DNA of 64,000 nucleotides from Lysobacter_L cavernae (lineage in GTDB: Bacteria; Pseudomonadota; Gammaproteobacteria; Xanthomonadales; Xanthomonadaceae): NCBI RefSeq assembly GCF_042648505.1, contig NZ_JBHRXK010000001.1, positions 868,001 through 932,000 of the forward strand, written 5' to 3'. The notes beneath the pieces were generated by a model. It did not search any database. It was not told where the DNA came from and saw only the letters and a program-made list of their open reading frames with translations. The translations under genes were made by a program, and so were the position numbers. This document shows, one piece after another, positions 7,974 to 16,448 of this stretch (position 1 is its first letter; every line of letters begins with the position of its first letter).

Positions 7974-9005
7974 ATGAGTGAAGCCGATCACACCGCCAGT
8001 CCACTCGACGCCTTGTGGCAGGCGCCCGTGATCATCTGGATGCTGCTGGCCGGTGAAGGGCTGGCGGCCGTGCTCGCACTGGCTCCGGGCATCGAACAGG
8101 GTCGATGGATCCTGTTTGGACTGACCTCACTCTCGATCCAGTGGATCGCCCTGTTCGCGCTGGGCGGTCTCTACCTGTCGCGATCGTGGCTGGCGCGGCT
8201 GCGTCCGCAGCGTATCGCCTACATCGCCCTGGGGCTGCTGCTGATGGGCACGTGGATCATCAGCGGCGTCACCTGGATATTCTTCCGTGGCGCGGGCAAC
8301 TTCGGCCAGGACGACTGGATTTCCTTCGTATTGCGACTGACCGCACTGGTGTTGACGGTGGGTCTGCTGGGCTTGGCCGCATTCCAGAACTACTGGCATG
8401 CGCGACAACTGTCACTGCGCGCCAAGCAGTCCGAACTGGAAGCCCTGCAGGCCCGCATTCGCCCACACTTCCTGTTCAACACGCTCAACACCGGCGCAGC
8501 GCTGGTACACCGGCGGCCCGAGGAGGTCGAGCGCCTGCTGTTGGATCTAGCGGACCTGTTCCGCGCGGCACTGGCCGGGCCGCGCGAGATCTCGCTGGAG
8601 GATGAGTTGGCGTTGGCGCAGCGGTACCTGGAGATCGAATCGCTGCGCTTCGGCGAGCGTCTGCGAGTGCAGTGGAAGCTACCTCGTGAATTGCCGGCGG
8701 TGACTGTGCCCGCCCTCTCAATCCAACCGCTGGTGGAGAATGCGATCCGGCACGGCATCGAGCGCAGGGCAGATGGTGGTGATATTGAGATCGCGGTGAC
8801 GACCACGCCGGAAACCGTGATCGTGCGCATCATCAATCCCCTGGCGACGAATGGCGAGAACCGCCCAGGCCACCAGGTCGGCCTGAACGCCTCGCAGGTG
8901 CGGATCGAGGCGCTCACCGGCGGGCGCGGCAGCGTGCTGACCCAGCAGGAGGGGCGACGCTTCATCGCCACGGTGCGCTTGCCGACCACGCCGGACCAGC
9001 GCTGA
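7974..9005 (+). CDS. LytS/AlgZ(FimS)-type membrane sensor histidine kinase
   Basis: This 343-residue protein (from the ATG at 7974; an ATG at 7941 is possible) has four hydrophobic segments in its first ~140 residues. A coiled segment follows, then the His_kinase motif RPHFLFNTLNT with the phosphorylated His at about 165. An HATPase-type domain carries NAIRHGIE with Asn at about 256. The classical D-x-G box is replaced by an IINPL-type sequence, as in the AlgZ/FimS group. Such kinases act with LytTR-domain regulators (AlgR). No LytTR regulator gene lies next to it in the window. Its divergent neighbour is the minor pilin operon; in Pseudomonas aeruginosa FimS/AlgR activates the equivalent operon. 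A role here is therefore a reasonable inference. Confidence 0.85.
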   Translation: MSEADHTASPLDALWQAPVIIWMLLAGEGLAAVLALAPGIEQGRWILFGLTSLSIQWIALFALGGLYLSRSWLARLRPQRIAYIALGLLLMGTWIISGVTWIFFRGAGNFGQDDWISFVLRLTALVLTVGLLGLAAFQNYWHARQLSLRAKQSELEALQARIRPHFLFNTLNTGAALVHRRPEEVERLLLDLADLFRAALAGPREISLEDELALAQRYLEIESLRFGERLRVQWKLPRELPAVTVPALSIQPLVENAIRHGIERRADGGDIEIAVTTTPETVIVRIINPLATNGENRPGHQVGLNASQVRIEALTGGRGSVLTQQEGRRFIATVRLPTTPDQR

Positions 9006-9035
9006 CTCAGCGCCGGCACATCCTCCGGAAACGAA

Positions 9036-10415
9036 TCAGGCAACCACCCGATAGCACGGCTTGTACTCGCCGGCGATCTTCATGCGGCGCTGCGCGACGA
9101 ATGCACGCAACAATGCATCCAGCGATTGCATCATGTCGTGATCGCCGTGGATCTCGAACGGACCATGGGCCTCGATCCGGCGCATGCCATCTTCCTTGAC
9201 GTTGCCGGCGACGATGCCGGAAAACGCGCGGCGCAGGTCGGCTGCCAACTCGTGTGGCTTGCGACCGTGGTGCAGGTCGAGCGCGGCCATTGCCTCATGG
9301 GTCGGCGCAAACGGGCGCTGGAACTCCAGCGGGATATCCACCGACCAGTTGAAGTAGAAAGAATCCTTCTGCGCGATGCGGTGCTCGCGCACCTTGCGGA
9401 TGCCCGATGCCATGCGCTTGGCGACCGCGTCCGGGTCGCCGATGATGATCTCGTAGCGCGAGGTTGCAGCCTCGCCCAGGGTCAGTCGCAGGAATTTGTC
9501 GATCTGCTCGAAATACGGCGCCGACGCGGTCGGCCCAGTGAAGACCAGCGGGAACGGCAGGTGCGCGTTCTCCTCGCGCAGCAGGATGCCGAGCAGGTAG
9601 AGGATCTCCTCCGCGGTGCCGACGCCGCCGGGGAACACGATGATGCCGTGACCGAGACGGATGAAGGCTTCGAGCCGCTTCTCGATGTCCGGCATGATCA
9701 CCAGGTGGTTGACGATCGGATTCGGCGACTCCGCGGCGATGATGCCCGGCTCGGTGATGCCGATGTAGCGGGTGCGGTTACGGCGCTGCTTGGCGTGGGC
9801 GATGGTCGCGCCCTTCATCGGCCCCTTCATTGCGCCCGGACCGCAGCCGGTGCAGATGTCGAGCCCGCGCAGACCCAGTTCGTACCCCACCTGCTTGGTG
9901 TAGACGTACTCGTCGCGCGAGATCGAGTGGCCGCCCCAGCACACCACCAGGTTCGGATCGGTCGGGTGCAGGATGCGGGCATTGCGCAGCAGACCGAATA
10001 CGGCATCGGTGATGCCGGCCGAGGATTCGAGGTCCTGGCTGCCACCCGGGGCCAGCTCCATCGCGGTGTAGGCCAAGTCACGCACCACTGCGAACAGCAA
10101 CTCGGCGACACCGCGGATGATCTCGCCGTCGACGAAGGCCATCGCCGGTGCGTTGTCCAGGTCGATGCGGACGCCGCGATCCTGCTGGGTCACCTGGATG
10201 TCGAAATGCGGGTACAGCTCCTGCGCCGCGCGCGGGTCGTCGGACGTGCTGCCACTGGTCAATACGGCCAGCGCACAACGGCGCAGCAGGTCGTGCATGC
10301 CGGTGGACGCATCGCGCAGGCGCGCGACCTCGTCGCGGGACAGGACGTCAAGCCCTCCGCGTGGGTAGATGCGGGCGTTTACCGTCGGCAGGGCCGTGGT
10401 GATGGTGGCGGTCAT
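9036..10415 (-). CDS. ppnN: nucleotide 5'-monophosphate nucleosidase PpnN (LOG family)
   Basis: This is a 459-residue protein of the YgdH/PpnN group. It has an N-terminal accessory region, a central LOG/Rossmann domain with 'CWGGHSISRDEY' and 'GCGPGAMKGPMKGA', the nucleotide-binding PGGVGTAEE at about 262-270, and a C-terminal domain with the 'KDSFYFNWS' type sequence. PpnN hydrolyses nucleoside monophosphates to a base plus ribose 5-phosphate and is stimulated by (p)ppGpp in E. coli. The ATG at 10415 fits the expected family length. It stands alone between the convergent kinase gene, 30 bases away, and the TonB receptor gene, whose terminator lies upstream at 10486. Confidence 0.9.
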   Translation of the reverse strand: MTATITTALPTVNARIYPRGGLDVLSRDEVARLRDASTGMHDLLRRCALAVLTSGSTSDDPRAAQELYPHFDIQVTQQDRGVRIDLDNAPAMAFVDGEIIRGVAELLFAVVRDLAYTAMELAPGGSQDLESSAGITDAVFGLLRNARILHPTDPNLVVCWGGHSISRDEYVYTKQVGYELGLRGLDICTGCGPGAMKGPMKGATIAHAKQRRNRTRYIGITEPGIIAAESPNPIVNHLVIMPDIEKRLEAFIRLGHGIIVFPGGVGTAEEILYLLGILLREENAHLPFPLVFTGPTASAPYFEQIDKFLRLTLGEAATSRYEIIIGDPDAVAKRMASGIRKVREHRIAQKDSFYFNWSVDIPLEFQRPFAPTHEAMAALDLHHGRKPHELAADLRRAFSGIVAGNVKEDGMRRIEAHGPFEIHGDHDMMQSLDALLRAFVAQRRMKIAGEYKPCYRVVA

Positions 10416-10485
10416 CCGTGTGTTCTCTTGTGTTTTCGTCGTCTTGTGGGGAGTGACTCTAGCGCAGCGGCGTCTCCCATAAAAG

Positions 10486-10513
10486 AAAACGGCCGGGAAA
10501 TCCCGGCCGTTTT
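10486..10513 (-). terminator. intrinsic terminator after the TonB receptor gene
   Basis: The arms AAAACGGCCGGG and CCCGGCCGTTTT pair perfectly over 12 bp around an AAAT loop. On the minus strand the stem is followed by CTTTTATGG. It lies 26 bases past the stop codon of the receptor gene. The arms are identical to those of the terminator at 16399. Confidence 0.92.
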
Positions 10514-10539
10514 CGCGGTGTTGCAAGGCAAGCGCCTGA

Positions 10540-13500
10540 TCAGAACTTGTAGCGGAAGCCGATCTGGACCGACCACTGCGACACACCCTGGTTGAAGCCG
10601 TCGGCATCGCCGTTGGCGATCGTCGGGGCGTCCGGCGTGGCGAAGTTGTAGACGTACTTGCCGTTGTTGTCGATGCCCTGCAGCGTGGCAACGCGCTGGT
10701 TGGCGAAGAAGCCGTAATCGTAGATGTGGCCCCAATCCTTGTTGATCAGGTTACCGACATTGATGATGTCGAGCCAGATCTCGGACTTGTGGTCCTTGAA
10801 GAAGCCCGGGAGCTCCTGACTGATGCGCACGTCGAAAGTGTTCACCCAGTCGGCGCGGGCGGCGTTCTTTGGCGCGACCTGACCCTTGTAGCGGGCGATA
10901 TCCTGGTTGGTCGCCAGGTAATCGAAGAAGGCCGTCTCCATCGCGGCGTTCGAGGTCGAGGTGCCGTTGGCGTTCAGCGTGCCGAACACCACGTCGCCCG
11001 GGCCCGTCGGCACGTAGAACAGGTCGTTCGCGGTGCGGTTGTCGCCGTTGGCATCGTTGAAGTACACGAAGCTGTACGGACGACCGCTGCGACCCTCGTA
11101 GAACAGGCCGACCTCGGTCTTGTAGTCACCGAAGAACATGCGCTTCCAGTTCAACTGGCCCGAGATGCGGTCCTTGATCTCGTAGCGCGAGGTCGACAGG
11201 GCTTCCTCGTTGGCCTGGTACACGTAGTTGTAGTTCCAGCCCGAACTGGCGGTGGAGCTGGTCAGGCCACTGACTTCCTGCGCATCGGTGTAGGTGTAGG
11301 CCAGGCTCCAGGACCAGTCGCTGTCCTGCGTCCACGGCTTCGCCAGCGAGAAGGTGGCCTGGCGGCTGTACCCCTTGTCGGTGGTATCGAGCAGGTAGAC
11401 GTCACCGAACGCGCGATTGCGGTTGGCGCGGTTGTTGGCGGTGACCCAGGCGGCCCCGGCGCGGTAGAAGATTTCACGACCGTCCTGGCCGAACTGGGCT
11501 GCATCACCCAGGTTGAGGTTCTGATAGAACAGCGCCTCCTTGACCTCGGTCATCAGCAACTCGGCCGACGCGACGATGCCCTGCCACGGCAACTCGTGGT
11601 CGAAGGCCAGGTTGGCCTTCCACACCGACGGCTGCTCGAAGTCCGGTGAGATGAAGTTGACGTTCTGGATCTGGCTGCCGGTCGCGGCCGGCACGTTCTG
11701 GTCCAGGCCGTCGCCGCTGAACGGAACATTCGGGTCGAACGTATTGAGCGTGTACTGGATGTAGTTGAAGCCGGTGGTGTTGTAGGCGTTGCTCAGCCAC
11801 ACCTGCGGTGAATCACCCTGGAACAGGCCCACGCCGCCGCGCAGCTGGGTCGGACGCTCGCTGTCGAAGGTGTAGTTGAAGCCGAAGCGCGGCTGGATCA
11901 GGAACTTCTCATCCAGCACGTCCGTGTTGTCCAAACCGAACGCGGCCTGGGCAGCGGCGTTGTAGCGCGGCTTGCTGTCGACCTTGGGCTTGTCGGCGCG
12001 CAGGCCGAAGGTCAGCGTCAGGTTCGAATTGACGAACCACTGGTCCTGGATGAACAGGCCGAGGTTGTCGTACTGGTAGTCAGCGGCGACGGAGTCGAAG
12101 CCCTGGCCCGGCTGCGGGGTGCGCAGGTTGTAGGTGCTGTAGCGCCCCTGCTGGAACGCATCCATGCTGGCGAACTCGTACACGCCGTACAGCTGCGGGC
12201 CGTAGATGTTGTAGATCTCGTTGGTGCTGTAGTCGACGCCGAACTTCAGGTCGTGGTCGTCGAAAGTGAAGGTGGCCGCGCCGAAGTAGTTCCAGGTCTT
12301 GGTGTACAGCGCGTTCTGCTGCGAGTTGGTCTCGGTGCCCAGGAACAGCGAATCGCCGCTGAGCGGACGGCCACCGGCCGGGGTGAAGTAGATGCGCACG
12401 CTCGGCGCGGTGGTCGGGGTCTCGCGCACCGCCGAATAATCACGGTACGAGGCCTTGAACTCGGTCGAGAAGTTGTCGGTCCAGTCGCTGAAGAGTTGGG
12501 CGACGTAGCTCTCGACGACCTTCGGCTGCTGGAACCAGTACGAGCTCAGCGAGATCTGCGTGCTGTTGACACCGTTGATTCGCAGCTTGTCCTGCTCCAG
12601 CTTGCTGTAGCGCAGGCTGGCGCGGTGGGCATCGGTGATGTTCCAGTCGAGCTTGAGCGCGTACTCTTCGAGATCGGTGTCACCGTTGCTGTCCAGGCCA
12701 CCGGCGGCGATGCCGTAGCCCTGGGCGATCTCCTGCGCGCGGGTGATGTCGCCCATGTCGATGGTGGCATTCGCCTTGCCCAACGCACTGCCAGCGATGT
12801 CGGCGCCCGGCGCGGCCTGCTTGAACTTGTCGTAGTTGGCGAAGAAGAACAGGCGATCCTTGACGAGCGGGCCGCCCAGGGTGAAGCCGTAGTTCTCTTC
12901 CTTGTCGAAGCCATTGAACGCGTTGCCTTCCGGATCGTCGCCGAACCAGTCGCCGTCACGGTAGGTGCCGTACACCGAGCCGTGGAACTCGTTGGTGCCT
13001 GACTTGGTCACCGCGTCCACGACCGCGCCGGTGGCGCCGGTGATGGTGACGTCGTAGTTGGCCAAGTCGATGTTGATGGCCTCGATGGCTTCCATCGCGA
13101 CCGGCTGGCGGCGGGTCGGCATGTTGTTGCCTTCCAGGCCGAAGGTGTCGCTGGCCGACACGCCGTCGATGCGGACGGCGTTGTAGCGCGGGTTCTGGCC
13201 GCCGGCGCTGATCGTGCCCGAGGCGCGGTCAACGAAGGCCACGCGCGGGTCGAGGCGCATGTAGTCCTGGATGTTGCCGCCGATCGACGGCTGGGCCTCG
13301 ATCACCTGGCGGCTGACCGCGGTGCCCGAGCCCATCTTGGTGGCACTGAAGACTTCCGAGCCACCGAGGGCCACGGCGGTCACCGAGTCCAGCGTGGTCA
13401 CATCGCCGGCAAGGGCGGCATTGACGGTGTTGCTCTTGTTGAGGTCGAGGTAAACGCCCTCTTCCGTCTTCGTGCCGGTACCGGCCTTGGTGATGGTGAC

Positions 13501-13752
13501 GCTGTACGGACCACCGACGCGCAGGCCGCGCGCGGTGTAACGACCGCTGGCATCGGTCGTGGCACGGCTGACCGTACCGGACTCGACGTGGGTGATGGTG
13601 ACGTCCGCGCCGGCAACCGGCTGGCCATCGTTGCTGGTCACGACACCGCCGACACCAGCGGAAGTGGCCTGCGCAAACACGGGCGCGGTGGCAAGGACGG
13701 CGAGCAAACCAAGTGTGAGCTTGGACAAGCGGACGCGGTTCGGATGGGTCAT
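10540..13752 (-). CDS. Oar-like TonB-dependent outer-membrane receptor
   Basis: This is a 1070-residue protein. A signal peptide (LTLGLLAVLATAPVFAQA) is followed by a carboxypeptidase-regulatory-like domain (about 30-115; 'GGVVTSNDGQPVAGADVTITH'). A plug domain with 'QDYMRLDPRVAF' and 'YNAVRIDGV' comes next, then a long beta-barrel ending in the aromatic outer-membrane signature FRYKF. This is the architecture of Oar/TonB receptors that are abundant in Lysobacter and Xanthomonas. The ligand cannot be read from sequence; Oar relatives have been linked to protein or peptide uptake and surface behaviour. It is monocistronic with a strong terminator and a 213-base upstream gap. Confidence 0.88.
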   Translation of the reverse strand: MTHPNRVRLSKLTLGLLAVLATAPVFAQATSAGVGGVVTSNDGQPVAGADVTITHVESGTVSRATTDASGRYTARGLRVGGPYSVTITKAGTGTKTEEGVYLDLNKSNTVNAALAGDVTTLDSVTAVALGGSEVFSATKMGSGTAVSRQVIEAQPSIGGNIQDYMRLDPRVAFVDRASGTISAGGQNPRYNAVRIDGVSASDTFGLEGNNMPTRRQPVAMEAIEAINIDLANYDVTITGATGAVVDAVTKSGTNEFHGSVYGTYRDGDWFGDDPEGNAFNGFDKEENYGFTLGGPLVKDRLFFFANYDKFKQAAPGADIAGSALGKANATIDMGDITRAQEIAQGYGIAAGGLDSNGDTDLEEYALKLDWNITDAHRASLRYSKLEQDKLRINGVNSTQISLSSYWFQQPKVVESYVAQLFSDWTDNFSTEFKASYRDYSAVRETPTTAPSVRIYFTPAGGRPLSGDSLFLGTETNSQQNALYTKTWNYFGAATFTFDDHDLKFGVDYSTNEIYNIYGPQLYGVYEFASMDAFQQGRYSTYNLRTPQPGQGFDSVAADYQYDNLGLFIQDQWFVNSNLTLTFGLRADKPKVDSKPRYNAAAQAAFGLDNTDVLDEKFLIQPRFGFNYTFDSERPTQLRGGVGLFQGDSPQVWLSNAYNTTGFNYIQYTLNTFDPNVPFSGDGLDQNVPAATGSQIQNVNFISPDFEQPSVWKANLAFDHELPWQGIVASAELLMTEVKEALFYQNLNLGDAAQFGQDGREIFYRAGAAWVTANNRANRNRAFGDVYLLDTTDKGYSRQATFSLAKPWTQDSDWSWSLAYTYTDAQEVSGLTSSTASSGWNYNYVYQANEEALSTSRYEIKDRISGQLNWKRMFFGDYKTEVGLFYEGRSGRPYSFVYFNDANGDNRTANDLFYVPTGPGDVVFGTLNANGTSTSNAAMETAFFDYLATNQDIARYKGQVAPKNAARADWVNTFDVRISQELPGFFKDHKSEIWLDIINVGNLINKDWGHIYDYGFFANQRVATLQGIDNNGKYVYNFATPDAPTIANGDADGFNQGVSQWSVQIGFRYKF

Positions 13753-13965
13753 TACGATGGCCTCGGTACAGGTGGAAAACAGGAAAAGGGACAGGACGGG
13801 CGCGCAATGGCGGCGCCAGTCGCCTGGATCAGTCGAGTTCTTCTCAGCCCCAGGCCCCCGTGGGGTGCGGGCCCCTACCGCGTTAACGGCAGTTTAACAG
13901 GCTAGGCACGGGTTGTGACAGGGACGTGACGGCCGTCAAAAATCGCCGTCAGCCGCCAAACCCGA

Positions 13966-14562
13966 TCAAGGCGGGGAGATCTGCAGGTACGTCCCCAGGC
14001 CATCGAGGAACATCTGCACCGACAGGGCCACCAGCAGCATGCCCATCAGGCGCTCGATCGCGGTCAGCGCGCGCCGGCCGAGCAGCTTGTAGAGCAGCGT
14101 CGCCGAGAACAGGATCGCCGCGGTCGCGCCCCAGGCGATCAGCAGGGCCAGGCTCCAGTCGCCCAGGCGCGAGGGCTCGTTGCTGCCCATCAGCATCACC
14201 GCGGCCATGCCGGACGGGCCGGCGACCAGGGGAATGGCCATCGGCACGATGAAGGGCTCGCCGTCCGGGATCTCGCCCATCAGTCCTTCCGGCGGCGGGA
14301 AAATCATGCGGATGCCGATCAGGAACAGCACGATGCCGCCGGCGATCGACACCGACTCCTGGCGCAGGTGCATCAGCTCCAGGGCGTACTTGCCGCCCCA
14401 CAGGAACGCCATCAGCACCGCCAGTGCGATCAACAGCTCGCGCGCCAGCACGATCCGCTGCCGCTGCGGCGGCAGGCCGCGCAGCAGGCTCAGGAACACC
14501 GGCACGTTGCCGAGCGGGTCGAGGATCAGGAACAGCAGCAACGCGGCCGAAGCGATCGTCAT
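13966..14562 (-). CDS. marC: MarC family (UPF0056) inner-membrane protein
   Basis: This is a 198-residue integral membrane protein with six hydrophobic segments. It has the family motif 'LDPLGNVPVFL' near the N-terminus and 'MAIPLVAGPSGMAAVMLM' near the middle. The role of the MarC/YhgN/YchE family is not established; the old link to multiple antibiotic resistance was not supported. The ATG at 14562 overlaps the upstream SDR stop by 4 bases, so it is the last gene of a grxD-SDR-marC operon. The stop lies at 13966. Confidence 0.88.
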   Translation of the reverse strand: MTIASAALLLFLILDPLGNVPVFLSLLRGLPPQRQRIVLARELLIALAVLMAFLWGGKYALELMHLRQESVSIAGGIVLFLIGIRMIFPPPEGLMGEIPDGEPFIVPMAIPLVAGPSGMAAVMLMGSNEPSRLGDWSLALLIAWGATAAILFSATLLYKLLGRRALTAIERLMGMLLVALSVQMFLDGLGTYLQISPP

Positions 14563-15302
14563 GCGGGCGGGCTCCACACTTGGCCGCGATGGACGGCGCC
14601 GGCCGGCGACAACAGGGTGACGCAGGCGGCCGCATAGGCCGAGGGATCGACCGCGGTACGGTCGTTTTCCTCGACATAGGCCTTGGCGCGCAGCGCCGTA
14701 CGCATCGGTCCCGGCTGCAGGCCAGCAACGCGGACAGGGGAATTGGCCAGCTCGGCGTGGAGCATGCCGACCAGCCCGGCCAGACCGTGCTTGGCGACAC
14801 CGTAACCGCCCCAGTAGGCCTGCCCAACCCGGGCCGGGTCGTCGAGTGCGAACACCAGCGCGGCATCCCCGGCCTTGGACAGCAGCGGCAGGCAGGCCTG
14901 TGACAGCCACCACGGCGCGGTCAGGTTGACGTGGACCGCCCGCGCGAACGCGGCCGGATCGGTCTGCGCCAGCGGGGTCAGGCCACCGAAATCGGCCGCG
15001 CAATGCAGCACGCCGTCGAGACGGCCGAGTTCGGCTTCGAGCCGCTGCGCCAGCTCGGCGTAATCGTCGGGCGTCGCCCCTTCCAGGTCGAGCGGGTACA
15101 GCAGCGGCTCCGGCCCGGACTGCGCGACGGTGTCATAGAGGCGGTTCAACTTCGGCAGCTTGCGCCCGAGCAGGACCACGGTGGCGCCGGCACGCGCACA
15201 CGCGTGCGCGGCGGCGGCGCCGAGCCCACCATGGGCGCCGGTGATCAGCACCACACGATCGACCAGCGCCGGTTCCCCTTGGACGGCCCCGGTCGAACTC
15301 AC
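14559..15302 (-). CDS. short-chain dehydrogenase-like protein (YciK-related) lacking the usual catalytic Ser
   Basis: This 247-residue protein has a Rossmann fold with the nucleotide motif TGAHGGLG near residue 21 and the active-site pair Tyr167/Lys171 (GGYGVAKHG). It resembles the YciK-like SDR group. The Ser-containing strand expected 12-15 residues before Tyr167 reads 'VFALDDPARV'. No Ser occupies the catalytic position, so oxidoreductase activity may be altered or lost. It sits between grxD and marC with 4-base overlaps on both sides, so the three are translationally coupled. The substrate is unknown. Confidence 0.8.
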   Translation of the reverse strand: MSSTGAVQGEPALVDRVVLITGAHGGLGAAAAHACARAGATVVLLGRKLPKLNRLYDTVAQSGPEPLLYPLDLEGATPDDYAELAQRLEAELGRLDGVLHCAADFGGLTPLAQTDPAAFARAVHVNLTAPWWLSQACLPLLSKAGDAALVFALDDPARVGQAYWGGYGVAKHGLAGLVGMLHAELANSPVRVAGLQPGPMRTALRAKAYVEENDRTAVDPSAYAAACVTLLSPAGAVHRGQVWSPPA

Positions 15303-15619
15303 TGGCGCTGCGTCTCGCTGATCATGCGCGCCAGCTCACCGGATTCGAACAGTTCCATGGTGATGTCACAGCCACCGATCAGTTCGCCGTGGATGAAGAG
15401 CTGCGGGAAGGTTGGCCAGTTCGAATAGCGCGGCAGGTTGGCGCGGATCTCGGGGTCTTCGAGCACGTTGACGGTGTGCAACTGCGTCGCGCCGGCAGAC
15501 TTCAACGCCTGCACCGCACGGCTGGAGAAGCCGCACATCGGGAACTGCGCGGTTCCCTTCATGAAAAGGACGATCGGATGGCCTTCGACTTCGGTCTGGA
15601 TCCGCTCCATAACGGACAT
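15299..15619 (-). CDS. grxD: monothiol glutaredoxin Grx4
   Basis: This is a 106-residue monothiol glutaredoxin with the CGFS active site (Cys29) and Lys21 for glutathione binding. It also has the conserved 'WPTFPQLFIHGELIGGCDI' region. Such proteins bind a [2Fe-2S] cluster with glutathione and act in iron-sulfur cluster trafficking. The ATG at 15619 is chosen because GGAG lies 8 bases upstream and the length fits the family. A longer in-frame reading to 15664 adds residues not expected in the family. It is first in an operon with the SDR and marC and is divergent from sodB. Confidence 0.93.
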   Translation of the reverse strand: MSVMERIQTEVEGHPIVLFMKGTAQFPMCGFSSRAVQALKSAGATQLHTVNVLEDPEIRANLPRYSNWPTFPQLFIHGELIGGCDITMELFESGELARMISETQRQ

Positions 15620-15779
15620 GGGTGCAACTCCTGCGATGGTGCGTTGCGCGGCCATTGACGGCACGGCAACGAAACGTGGGGATAGAATGTGAATTGTAAG
15701 CCTTCCCGCGCCGCGGACACGCCCGGACCCCGGAGCAGCGCCGCGGCATTCCCCCTTAGCCAGCCCTCAGGAGCCCGCA

Positions 15780-16373
15780 ATGGCCATCGAACTGCCCGCT
15801 TTGCCCTACGACCGCACCGCGCTCGAGCCGCACATTTCCGGCGAGACCATCGACTTCCACTACGGCAAGCACCACCAGGCGTACGTGACCAACCTCAACA
15901 ACATGATCGCCGGCACCGAGTTCGCCGACATGGCGCTCGAGGACATCATCCGCAAGTCGCAGGGCGGCATGTTCAACAACGCCGCGCAGATCTGGAACCA
16001 CACCTTCTACTGGAACTGCCTGAAGCCGGCATCCGGATCAAATCCGGGCGGTGGCGAGCCGACCGGCAAGCTGGCCGAGCTGATCAACAAGGCCTTCGGC
16101 GACTTCACCAAGTTCAAGGACGAGTTCACCAAGGTCTCGGTCGGCACCTTCGGCTCCGGCTGGGGCTGGCTGGTGCAGCGTCCGGACGGTTCGCTGGCCC
16201 TGGCCAGCACCTCCAACGCCGCCACCCCGCTCACCGGCGACGACACCCCGCTGCTGACCTGCGACGTGTGGGAGCACGCCTACTACATCGACTACCGCAA
16301 CGCGCGCCCGAAGTACGTCGAATCGTTCTGGAACCTGGTCAATTGGGACTTCGTGGCGTCGAACCTGAAGTAA
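15780..16373 (+). CDS. sodB: superoxide dismutase, iron type
   Basis: This is a 197-residue SOD. Metal ligands are His27 (FHYGKHH), His74 (WNHTFYW), and the Asp and His of DVWEHAYY. Gln70 in AAQIWNH is the position typical of iron-type enzymes. It removes superoxide in the cytoplasm. A likely -10 box TAGAAT lies at 15683-15688; a matching -35 is not clear. The gene ends just before a strong bidirectional terminator shared with purK. It is divergent from grxD, another iron/redox gene. Confidence 0.95.
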   Translation: MAIELPALPYDRTALEPHISGETIDFHYGKHHQAYVTNLNNMIAGTEFADMALEDIIRKSQGGMFNNAAQIWNHTFYWNCLKPASGSNPGGGEPTGKLAELINKAFGDFTKFKDEFTKVSVGTFGSGWGWLVQRPDGSLALASTSNAATPLTGDDTPLLTCDVWEHAYYIDYRNARPKYVESFWNLVNWDFVASNLK

Positions 16374-16398
16374 GCGCGGAGCTCTAGAGCCGCAATGA

Positions 16399-16426
16399 AA
16401 AACGGCCGGGGAAACCCGGCCGTTTT
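16399..16426. terminator. bidirectional terminator between sodB and purK
   Basis: AAAACGGCCGGG pairs with CCCGGCCGTTTT over 12 bp with a GAAA loop. T-rich tails are present in both directions, and it lies between two convergent genes (stops at 16373 and 16449). Confidence 0.93.
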
Positions 16427-16448
16427 GCTATCGGTGCCTGGTAACGAA

